NCBI GenBank assembly: GCA_016718605.1
Contig: JADKCY010000033.1
Coordinates: 1-17,188 of the forward strand
Source: Lysobacterales bacterium
GTDB taxonomy: Bacteria > Pseudomonadota > Gammaproteobacteria > Xanthomonadales > Xanthomonadaceae
Direction: 5' to 3'
Length of the DNA stretch: 17,188 nucleotides
Made by a program: the position numbers and the translations under genes. A model generated the notes under the pieces. That model saw nothing but the letters and a program-made list of their open reading frames with translations. It did not search any database and was not told the origin of the DNA. Shown one piece after another: positions 7,786 through 14,081 of this stretch; the first letter of the stretch is position 1; each line of letters begins with the position of its first letter.

Positions 7786-9023
7786 CAATCAAACCCCCAG
7801 TCGTCCATGTTCGACCCTGCCGAGTCAGACGAACTTGAGTCTGCCCAACCCGATTCGCTTGTATCGATTCCCGATGGGTCTTGGTTTGCGATGGGCGCTG
7901 AGTCATACCCGCCAAGATCCGTGTTCGAGCTATCTGAATTAGGGATAGGCGCAGCGTTCTGGCCGTGGCCTGCAATGTCCGTTGGCATAGCCCCTGTCCC
8001 GCCGCTTGACGATCCAGAGCCCGATCCTTTGACTAGGCCGCCCAATCCGTTGGTTACTGCGTTCCCCAGCCAATTTACGATTGGCGTGGCGACTCCAGAC
8101 TGCACAGCCCCCTTGCTCAGATCACTGGACGCCTTGTTGTTCAGGTTCGCGTAGTTGTATGCGTCTTGAGCCTGAATGCGAGCCAGTCCTAGGTTTGCAT
8201 TGATGCCCATGTTGCTGGCATTCAGGACATCATTTACCCCGCTGGTAGCAAGGTTGGCGAGTTGTATTCCGCTCGTGATGCCAGCCCCAGCGGTATTAGC
8301 CGCCTGCGCCCCGAACTGAGCGGCAAGCGCCGCCTCATTAGCCACATTCTGCTTTTGAGCCGTTCCTTGCTGCGTTGCTTGGCCGCGCAGATTGATACCG
8401 GCCAGCCTGGTGTTTTCTCGCGCCGCATTCCCCGCATTTGCGGCACTTGCAGCGCCCTGCATGTTTGCCTGCATCAAAGAACTCGCCAGCTTCCCTGAGC
8501 CCGTATCCACCCCCATGTCGGCGAGCGTACTGAGCGCAGCGGACTTCGCCGCTTGGGACTGCTGGATTGACGTGTTGATCGCTTTGGATGCTGCGGCCTC
8601 TTGATCCGATGCGCCGCCATACTGAGCGGACTCTTGCGCGTATAGGTTCGTCGCCGGGTCGAATCCCTCAGCAACCGATCTGTCTGCCTCTGCCACTCTT
8701 GTAGCTGCATTCGATAGGTTTTCCAGCCGATCCGACATGCGAGAGCCGACACCGATCTGCGAGCTCACGGAAGGCTCTAGCGACTTAGCAACTTGACTGT
8801 TATTGGCCGCTCCGGTTTTGGCTGCATTCAACCCGTCTATGTACGAAGCATTCGCCATCCCTGCCAGCGAGTTGTAATCCACTCCTGACTTCTGGTCAGT
8901 CCCCGCCCACTTGCCGAAAAAGTTACCGGCTGCAGTCCCGAGCAATCCCGTAACACCAAGACCGGCCCAAGTACTCCCGTCACTTCCGCCGCTTGCAGAC
9001 GCATCGCTAGTCAGTTCAGCCAT
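7785..9023 (-). CDS. Ala/Ser-rich probable DNA-ejection (internal virion) protein, 412 residues
   Basis: The N-terminus has a short Gly/Ala hydrophobic patch (GLGVTGLLGTAAGNFFGKW, about residues 21-40). Residues about 85-300 are almost wholly helical and rich in Ala, Gln, Asn and Ser. They include a MGVDTGSGKLASS element, a Met/Asp/Gly-Val turn followed by small residues that I associate with ejection proteins of many podoviruses. The C-terminal 85 residues are Ser/Gly/Asp-rich, acidic and probably disordered. It is the first gene of the ejection module and has its own leader region with inverted repeats and a good AAGGAG site, unlike the overlapping genes after it. The family role (entering the cell ahead of the genome) is inferred from composition and neighbours; I cannot assign it to a P22 gp7, gp16 or gp20 homologue. 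Confidence 0.75.
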   Translation of the reverse strand: MAELTSDASASGGSDGSTWAGLGVTGLLGTAAGNFFGKWAGTDQKSGVDYNSLAGMANASYIDGLNAAKTGAANNSQVAKSLEPSVSSQIGVGSRMSDRLENLSNAATRVAEADRSVAEGFDPATNLYAQESAQYGGASDQEAAASKAINTSIQQSQAAKSAALSTLADMGVDTGSGKLASSLMQANMQGAASAANAGNAARENTRLAGINLRGQATQQGTAQKQNVANEAALAAQFGAQAANTAGAGITSGIQLANLATSGVNDVLNASNMGINANLGLARIQAQDAYNYANLNNKASSDLSKGAVQSGVATPIVNWLGNAVTNGLGGLVKGSGSGSSSGGTGAMPTDIAGHGQNAAPIPNSDSSNTDLGGYDSAPIANQDPSGIDTSESGWADSSSSDSAGSNMDDWGFD

Positions 9024-9097
9024 TCCTGCTCCTTATGCGCAAGACACTAGATATAGTCGCTTGCGCTGTAAATTTTACTACATATTGATTTTTCAAT
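9024..9097 (-). promoter_or_regulatory. Intergenic region with three inverted repeats before the ejection module
   Basis: This AT-rich spacer, the longest but one in the window, holds three nested symmetric elements. 9037-9066 is a 30-base hairpin: GCGCAAG / CTTGCGC outer arms, two mismatched pairs, and an inner ACTA / TAGT stem around GATA. 9068-9078 is the palindrome GTAAATTTTAC. 9084-9097 is ATTGA-TTTT-TCAAT, overlapping the end of the preceding gene. An AAGGAG ribosome binding site follows the hairpin. No good sigma70 promoter is visible (TTGAAA and TAAAAT occur, but with poor spacing). It could be an operator, an mRNA-processing or stabilising structure, or a weak promoter. Confidence 0.45.
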
Positions 9098-9584
9098 TTA
9101 TGCTTGACCGAAGACGGATCGAGCAAACCAATTTGCATCGCCCTTGCTGCGGACCGCGCAATGCCCAGCCCAGAAATACTTCAATGGATTTCGCGCCAAG
9201 CTGGTAAAAGCGCCTGAACATAAATGCATCGCGGCGCAATATGAAACTGCCTGGATTCGGGGCTTCCCACGAAGCAATAAACTTAGGAGGCACTCCGGTA
9301 GCTGGGACTCCAACTGTCATGTAGTTGAATCTGTTGCCACCGTTACGCCATAGCCAACGAACGCGATTGATTGACGACACTGGGTTGCTACCGATCAAGT
9401 GCTCTTCTTTCCAGCCAGAGTCTCCAGACAAGTCGTTGTCAATCGTCTCCAACCACTTCCATCGCGTAAGGCTGCGTTTGTCATCCGAAGAGAGGAACAA
9501 AACAGCAATCACCGACGCCGGGTAGCGCGACACAACAACCGCAGAAGACGCGATCAGAAAGACAAACCATTTCAGGTAGACCAT
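9093..9584 (-). CDS. Small membrane-anchored phage protein, DUF7338-like
   Basis: A 163-residue protein with an N-terminal hydrophobic region at about residues 4-31 (LKWFVFLIASSAVVV, then ASVIAVLFL), so it is probably anchored in the inner membrane. The rest is soluble, with a conserved-looking core SSINRVRWLWRNGGNRF and many aromatic and Arg residues (RRDAFMFRRFYQLG). The layout of a membrane N-terminus followed by RxxWLWRNxxxxF matches the phage family I know as DUF7338, whose function is not established. The start is the ATG at 9584 (MVYLKWF), not the upstream ATG at 9641: a GAGGT site sits 5 bases before it, and the extra 19 codons would be encoded by the terminator hairpin. It lies between the fibre and ejection modules. 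Confidence 0.7.
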   Translation of the reverse strand: MVYLKWFVFLIASSAVVVSRYPASVIAVLFLSSDDKRSLTRWKWLETIDNDLSGDSGWKEEHLIGSNPVSSINRVRWLWRNGGNRFNYMTVGVPATGVPPKFIASWEAPNPGSFILRRDAFMFRRFYQLGAKSIEVFLGWALRGPQQGRCKLVCSIRLRSSIN

Positions 9585-9593
9585 GGGGGACCT

Positions 9594-9623
9594 CAAAAAA
9601 GAAACCCGCTCAATGGCGGGCTT
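9594..9623 (-). terminator. Rho-independent terminator closing the tail/fibre module
   Basis: On the minus strand an 8-bp stem (AAGCCCGC with GCGGGTTT, one G-T pair) and a 6-base loop are followed at once by TCTTTTTT. It lies 37 bases after the stop of the 58-residue gene. The U-tract is followed directly by the GAGGT ribosome binding site of the DUF7338-like gene, so that gene and the ejection module rely on read-through, antitermination or another promoter. Confidence 0.85.
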
Positions 9624-9659
9624 GTCGAAAACATGAATCACATAACTCTTTTTTTGGTT

Positions 9660-9836
9660 CTATCCATCAGCGACCGGGCTTCCGGCAGGATCAACCGCAG
9701 GCTGCTGCCTGGACTCTTCGTTAATCAGGATCTGATTCAGCATCGAAGCAATGCCACTCGCGAGCGCTGAAGTAAGTTTTTGATTGATGTTGTCCATCAA
9801 AATTGAAGAAAGACTGTCTATCGCGATTACGCGCAT
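9660..9836 (-). CDS. Small phage protein of unknown function, 58 residues
   Basis: A short protein with a helical, mildly amphipathic centre (SILMDNINQKLTSALASGI, then ASMLNQILI) and a Pro/Ala-rich tail. It has no transmembrane segment or recognised domain. The reading frame is open further upstream to 9998, but the true start is the ATG at 9836: an AAGGAG site overlaps the TAA of the preceding fibre gene and sits 5 bases before it, while the upstream extension lies wholly inside the fibre gene and looks like a shadow translation. Its position directly behind a fibre gene and before a terminator fits a small accessory protein; no function can be given. Confidence 0.6.
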   Translation of the reverse strand: MRVIAIDSLSSILMDNINQKLTSALASGIASMLNQILINEESRQQPAVDPAGSPVADG

Positions 9837-9841
9837 ACCGA

Positions 9842-9847
9842 CTCCTT
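9842..9847 (-). promoter_or_regulatory. Ribosome binding site AAGGAG that sets the start of the 58-residue gene
   Basis: AAGGAG begins in the stop codon of the 520-residue fibre gene (TAA at 9847-9849) and ends 5 bases before the ATG at 9836. This spacing favours the short protein over the longer open frame starting at 9998. Confidence 0.75.
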
Positions 9848-11409
9848 TACCAAAACGGTTGATAAATTGTTTGACCTTGGCAGGTCCCAACCAGCCATCC
9901 GCGCTGCGAATTGCTTGGGGCCGATGGGTGCTTACTCCCCAGCACAGCCCCTGATCCGGACGACAAGGAATACGAGCTAACCAGCACCAGATACGCATCA
10001 GTAGTGGATGAGTCCGACATCCTTAAATTCGCCCCATCGCTGCGTATTTGTACGGTTCGGTTTGCATCAAACGCTATGTTTTTCGACCCCATAAGCAAAA
10101 GATCAGCAGACGCCCCGCTTGCGACAACGCCAACCCCAGCTAGGCCTGTTGCTTCAAAATACCCACCGACCCCGCCAAATGCGGTAGCCGCCCCATACAC
10201 GCCTGCGCTGTTTTGCCCTGTTGCGACCCCGCATACCCCAGCAGCGCCAAGACTTGCTGAGCACTGCCCTTTGATGGTCGCTTGCCGCCCAAATACGCCC
10301 GTAACCCCGGCCCCGCTGGCGGAGATGTACCCGTCAGTCGACACCGAAATAGAAGACGTGATCGTCCCTGCGGATATCTGGTCTGCAGACACTTTCCCGA
10401 GATATGAGACCGCAGAGGACAAAGTTCCTGCAGTCACCGTCCCCAAATTCGAGTTTATCGCAGAGAGCGTGTTGAATTGACCAACAACGACGTTGGCAAA
10501 AGCCGCCGTCATGGTATCTGTGCGGATCTTGCTGACAGATAGTGACCCGATTTTCGCCTCATCGATTGTGGCAGCCCCCAGGCGCGCTACAGACGCCTCA
10601 AGATTGACGATGTGCGCGCCATCCATATACACACCTGCAGGAACCGTGATGCCCCCCATTACGGTGTCTTGCGTCAGCACAGAGAACGGAGTCACCTGCT
10701 TTGTCCCGTCCGGCGATGAAACGCGAAATCCGTTTTGCTTGATCGTCAGACCATCAAACGTCGCTCCGTTCAGCAGGTTAATGTAAACGCTTGGGGAGAC
10801 TGGAGTCGTTGCCTTATACCCAGACGCGCCGCCTGAAATCGGACCCGAGACGTCAGCTTTGCTGATATTCCTGAGCCAGCAATACACCACTCGACCTGTT
10901 CCAATCGGTGCGAATATCACAGGCCCAGAGCTTTGGCCTGTTGGTTTTGACGCTGCGAACCCTGGAGAGCTGCCGTCTCCATTCGCATCAGCCATGTACA
11001 TCATGGTGTATGCGTGATTGCTGGATGTAGTCCCTGCTTTGTTGTAGCTTGGCTGATCGAATGTAACCATGACGCCTGTCATCGACGCCTCTACAACAAC
11101 ATTTGACACATTAGGCGGCGGGGTTAGATCCTCGTCAGCTGCGGGCCCAGAGGCGACCCCACCTCCTGCGGAAACGCCCGTCGCGATTGATCCCATCAAA
11201 GATGTGTTGCCAGATATTGCCCTGGCAACCCCGTCCCCTTCAAGATCCCGAAACGTAACGGCGCGGTCTTTCGAGTCCGAGTTTTTCAGCAGCCCTTCAC
11301 GGGTATTTACTACCGTCGCCAACGATGCAAGGAACGTCCGAAGCGACGGAGAGACAGACCCGCCAAGCGTGGAAATATCGGGAATCGAAGGTAGGCGTGT
11401 AGCGGTCAT
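9847..11409 (-). CDS. Tail fibre/tip protein with a fibronectin-type domain, 520 residues
   Basis: Residues about 95-200 look like a fibronectin type III domain: a PPNVSNVVVEASMTGVMVTF strand pair, a YTMMYMADANGDG strand, and a VVYCWLRNIS strand. After it comes a region typical of the C-terminal part of phage tail-tip and fibre proteins (DUF1983-like): GVYMDGAHIVNLEASVARLG, then ATIDEAKIGSLSVSKI, then repeated short beta units. Residues about 380-450 carry Gly-rich repeats (GVTGVFGRQATIKG, AGVCGVATGQNSAGVYG) that probably form an intertwined trimeric beta-prism. The C-terminus (QRGWLVGTCQGQTIYQPFW) is aromatic and could be the receptor-facing tip. It probably binds the cell surface. It follows the tail hub gene in an ATGA overlap with a strong GGAGGG site. 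The fibre call is firm; the binding target is unknown. Confidence 0.78.
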   Translation of the reverse strand: MTATRLPSIPDISTLGGSVSPSLRTFLASLATVVNTREGLLKNSDSKDRAVTFRDLEGDGVARAISGNTSLMGSIATGVSAGGGVASGPAADEDLTPPPNVSNVVVEASMTGVMVTFDQPSYNKAGTTSSNHAYTMMYMADANGDGSSPGFAASKPTGQSSGPVIFAPIGTGRVVYCWLRNISKADVSGPISGGASGYKATTPVSPSVYINLLNGATFDGLTIKQNGFRVSSPDGTKQVTPFSVLTQDTVMGGITVPAGVYMDGAHIVNLEASVARLGAATIDEAKIGSLSVSKIRTDTMTAAFANVVVGQFNTLSAINSNLGTVTAGTLSSAVSYLGKVSADQISAGTITSSISVSTDGYISASGAGVTGVFGRQATIKGQCSASLGAAGVCGVATGQNSAGVYGAATAFGGVGGYFEATGLAGVGVVASGASADLLLMGSKNIAFDANRTVQIRSDGANLRMSDSSTTDAYLVLVSSYSLSSGSGAVLGSKHPSAPSNSQRGWLVGTCQGQTIYQPFW

Positions 11410-13235
11410 ACCAAATCCCTCCGATTGTTTGAAGCATGGACCTCCACGATTCGACTTGACCCAACAATTTCAAACTCGTCAAACCGATGTCGCCCCCCTT
11501 TCAAATTGAAGGGCTCCCTGTTGGCCACGCTTCTCTCAAGCTTCAACAGCCCGTCGCAGTAGTGCCTGAACGTTACAGGGCCATCCGCTGCTACAAGAGC
11601 CCCCGCTAGAGAAGCTGGAGGCTTAATGTATTTCTTGCTGCGCCACCGCATAGCCATATAGCTTGAACCGCTATTCCACTTCACGATGGCGTGATTGACG
11701 CACAGGAAGAGCGCATCGCTGCGCTGGTCGACGTGCGCTGCAGTGGCATGCACATCAGTCCAGGTGAGCTCTCCCGTATCTATCCGAAGAATGAACCCAC
11801 CCTTTGTCACTCCGTTGTCGTAGAACCCGAAATAGCGCCCATCATGGAACGCCCCCAAGATGCTTGAGGGGTTTAGCGCTTGCCACTGCTCGCGGGAAAT
11901 CAGCCCTCCGGTGAGAATCTCTACGCCTCCCGCGGTTGCGTATGCAAGTCCGTCGTGCGACGCAAAACATATCCCGCCTTTTGCTCCTGAAATTGAACGC
12001 TGAGACACACACCCGTAGGTGTTGTCAAACGCAGGCATCGAAGCGGATCGAGGATCTGCGCCAACCTGTACCAAGTATGTTTTTGCGGTCGTGCAAACAA
12101 TCACCCCGCCTGCAAAAGCAGCATGACCAACAATCGGGTAATCGCAGTCCATCCAGTAATCCGTAGGCCAGCTATGCGGATAGCTGCGCTCACAGACCAT
12201 CCACGTCTTGTCTCGGTACATCGCCATCATTTCATTCGGGATAGCGATGATCCCTTTTGCGTTTGCTGGCGGCGGCATCCGGTATGGGGCGGCCAGAACG
12301 GTTTCACTGGTCAGTGACGACGAGACGCTCGTGAAGCTTCCTGCTGCTGCTGATAACGTAGCTTCCAGCATGTATTCCCCGCCGTTGCTGCGATATAGCC
12401 GCTTCGATCCGGGGATAACGCTTCCCGCTCTGTCAAGAAACGAGGGAGATGACTCTAACCCGGTTAGCGTGACAATCTGCCCAGGCAGTACGGTAACAAC
12501 CAAGGGGCTTTCATTTGCCCCGACCCACGGGGGGCCTTCTTGGTTCAGGTCATTTGTCCAAGAGTAAGTGTAAATACGCGTCTCCGCAGTGCCGTCATAA
12601 ATGTATGAAATCGTTCCGGTAGCTGGAGTCACCGCAGTAGACGGGACAGTAAACGTAAACGTCCTGATGTCTGTCACGACGGCCGCGGCAAACGTCCCGT
12701 TGTAATCAGATTGCGCAGCGCCAGAGATGACAGGTGTAAATTTTGAACCAACAGGGAATTCAATATCCTGCGTGGTCGTCACGGTTGCTGTTGTACCGCT
12801 TCGCACAATAGAAGCAATGCCGCGATTCGCAACAGATGCGGCCAGCGTGCCTTTAGGTTGCGGCGTTCCCAAAACCCTCCAATTGCTCGGAAGATCAGCG
12901 CCGACCGCCAGTGATGCGTCAGTCACCCTTGGCGGCTGACCATCCTCTGTGAAATACGTGCGCTCGGTCGCATCATCTGCAACAGGCCCACGGGCTACGC
13001 TTGTGTTTTCCGTCCAGTTGAACCAATAGCTCGAATCTGACAGAACGTCCTGCCCAAATCGATACATCGACAGAATCGTTCCCGCTTTTGTTGGTATCGC
13101 GACCTGAAGCGGCGTTTTCCACGGTTCGATACTCCCGGAATCCATTCGACAATTGATAGCGACTTGCGCAGCGTTGTCCGCAATGTTGATAGGGTCTATC
13201 GCCGGAGCCGCGCCTTTGAACACTGTTATTTTCAT
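11406..13235 (-). CDS. Tail hub/nozzle-like structural protein, 609 residues
   Basis: The N-terminus MKITVFKGAAPAIDP, with NAAQVAINCRMDSGSIEPW, matches the opening I associate with large podovirus tail proteins, where a short strand is followed by an AQxAxNCxxxSGxLxPW element. The body is all-beta. Residues about 130-215 look like an inserted Ig-like domain (TATVTTTQDIEFPVG to GTISYIYDG). From about residue 220 onward, repeated strands with turn motifs (SKRLYRSNGGEYML, MMAMYRDKTWMVCER, GGICFASHDGLAYATAGGVE) suggest a beta-propeller-like domain. P22 gp10 and T7 gp12 are analogues by position and size, not shown homologues. It would join the neck to the fibres. It overlaps the fibre gene by ATGA and is separated from the upstream gene by a 40-base spacer with a C10 run and a weak ribosome binding site. 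Confidence 0.68.
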   Translation of the reverse strand: MKITVFKGAAPAIDPINIADNAAQVAINCRMDSGSIEPWKTPLQVAIPTKAGTILSMYRFGQDVLSDSSYWFNWTENTSVARGPVADDATERTYFTEDGQPPRVTDASLAVGADLPSNWRVLGTPQPKGTLAASVANRGIASIVRSGTTATVTTTQDIEFPVGSKFTPVISGAAQSDYNGTFAAAVVTDIRTFTFTVPSTAVTPATGTISYIYDGTAETRIYTYSWTNDLNQEGPPWVGANESPLVVTVLPGQIVTLTGLESSPSFLDRAGSVIPGSKRLYRSNGGEYMLEATLSAAAGSFTSVSSSLTSETVLAAPYRMPPPANAKGIIAIPNEMMAMYRDKTWMVCERSYPHSWPTDYWMDCDYPIVGHAAFAGGVIVCTTAKTYLVQVGADPRSASMPAFDNTYGCVSQRSISGAKGGICFASHDGLAYATAGGVEILTGGLISREQWQALNPSSILGAFHDGRYFGFYDNGVTKGGFILRIDTGELTWTDVHATAAHVDQRSDALFLCVNHAIVKWNSGSSYMAMRWRSKKYIKPPASLAGALVAADGPVTFRHYCDGLLKLERSVANREPFNLKGGRHRFDEFEIVGSSRIVEVHASNNRRDLV

Positions 13236-13264
13236 CGTAACAACCCAAGATCAAAAGAATGGAT

Positions 13265-13274
13265 GGGGGGGGGG
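13265..13274. repeat. Ten-base G/C homopolymer between two tail genes
   Basis: Ten G on the plus strand (ten C in the mRNA) lie one base after the TAA of the small Cys-rich gene and 29 bases before the ATG of the 609-residue gene. It falls in the only non-overlapping spacer of this part of the operon. It is prone to slippage and to sequencing error; either way it is outside coding sequence. Confidence 0.9.
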
Positions 13275-13275
13275 A

Positions 13276-13548
13276 TTAGTGCAGAACGCCTATGGTGCTA
13301 CGGCCTTCATCGTCTTCAATGCTAGTCTGGCAATGCCCCGGATCGAGCCTGTTCAGCAGACGGCAGATCGGGCGGCACAACCGGCAGTCGCCATTGCGAA
13401 CCCCCTTGCCGAACACGCTTGATAACGACTCGTCCGGGTCTCCAAACCGCGCCAGTTTTGGGCGCAGCAGCGCATTGAGCAGCGGTCCGAACATCACGTT
13501 GCAGAGCTGATCCACGGAGATCAGCAGATTCCAGAACCAGTGTTTCAT
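13276..13548 (-). CDS. Small Cys-rich phage protein with a GDPDES motif, 90 residues
   Basis: The N-terminal 28 residues are hydrophobic and amphipathic (WFWNLLISVDQLCNVMF, then LLNALL). A FGDPDESLSSVFGKG motif follows, then CRLCRPIC and a DPGHC, giving a possible Cys/His metal site, and an acidic EDDEG end. I associate the layout of (W/L)NLLxxxDQ, GDPDExxSS, then DxxHC with a widespread small phage/prophage protein family of unknown function, often near tail or lysis genes. The start is the ATG at 13548, in an ATGA overlap with the preceding stop; a GTG three codons earlier is possible but lies inside the upstream gene. I see no holin-like second membrane segment. Confidence 0.7.
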   Translation of the reverse strand: MKHWFWNLLISVDQLCNVMFGPLLNALLRPKLARFGDPDESLSSVFGKGVRNGDCRLCRPICRLLNRLDPGHCQTSIEDDEGRSTIGVLH

Positions 13549-14081
13549 GCTGGCCACACCAGGCCAGGAAGCTCAGGCTCTACGTCTGAGTATCTTGTAG
13601 GCATTGGGCGCACACCCGTCTGAACCTCAGCCAGAACCTTGTACAACTGCGCCCACGTCGCATCCCGAGCTTCGACACCGTACTGACCTTCAGCCTTAAA
13701 CCTCAGATCCGCGCTGGTCGCGTAGGTGCAAAGGCTCAGAATCCCGTCGTAGTTGCGCGTCTTGGCGAAGTCATCCAGACGCTTCTGTGTGGCGTCGGTG
13801 ATGCGCTTCATCAGTAGCTGCGTTCGAGCATCCAGTTCTTCGGCGTGAGCAGCTTCCCAATCTGCTTGAGACAGTACAGCCAGAACGCCAGGCACAGATG
13901 TGTTGCTATTGTCCGGGCATGTGCCGAAGAACTCAGGCCGGCCCGTCGGGTATTTGCTTTCCCGAGCCCATGAGAACTGGAGGCCCGCTACTGCTGGGAA
14001 TACTGGCCCGTCTGCTGCGGGAGCCCCTGAGACAGGAATCCCAGACTTGGCATCGACATAGGTAAATTTCAGGTATTTCAT
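13545..14081 (-). CDS. Tail-fibre accessory/assembly-type protein, 178 residues
   Basis: The N-terminal part (MKYLKFTYVDAKSGIPVSG, residues 1-70) is beta-rich. The C-terminal half is helical with a clear family-like pattern: DATQKRLDDFAKTRNYDGIL, CTYATSADLRFKAEGQYGVEA, RDATWAQLYKVLAEVQTGVRP, ending in DVEPELPGLVWP. I know this C-terminal helical domain from many Burkholderia, Pseudomonas and other phage proteins encoded directly behind a tail fibre, where a chaperone or capping role is presumed. Here too it sits directly after the 771-residue fibre, joined by an ATGA overlap, with TAGGAG 10 bases before its ATG. The role is inferred by position; no catalytic motif is present. Confidence 0.68.
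   Translation of the reverse strand: MKYLKFTYVDAKSGIPVSGAPAADGPVFPAVAGLQFSWARESKYPTGRPEFFGTCPDNSNTSVPGVLAVLSQADWEAAHAEELDARTQLLMKRITDATQKRLDDFAKTRNYDGILSLCTYATSADLRFKAEGQYGVEARDATWAQLYKVLAEVQTGVRPMPTRYSDVEPELPGLVWPA

Noticed and set aside
7783..7788. TTG at 7788 as start of the GNAT-like gene
   Set aside because: The adjacent ATG at 7785 overlaps the upstream stop in the same stop-start style as the other junctions and is the stronger start.
9660..9998. A longer 112-codon version of the small gene after the fibre
   Set aside because: Its first 54 codons lie inside the fibre gene and look like noise, while the ATG at 9836 has an AAGGAG site at ideal spacing.
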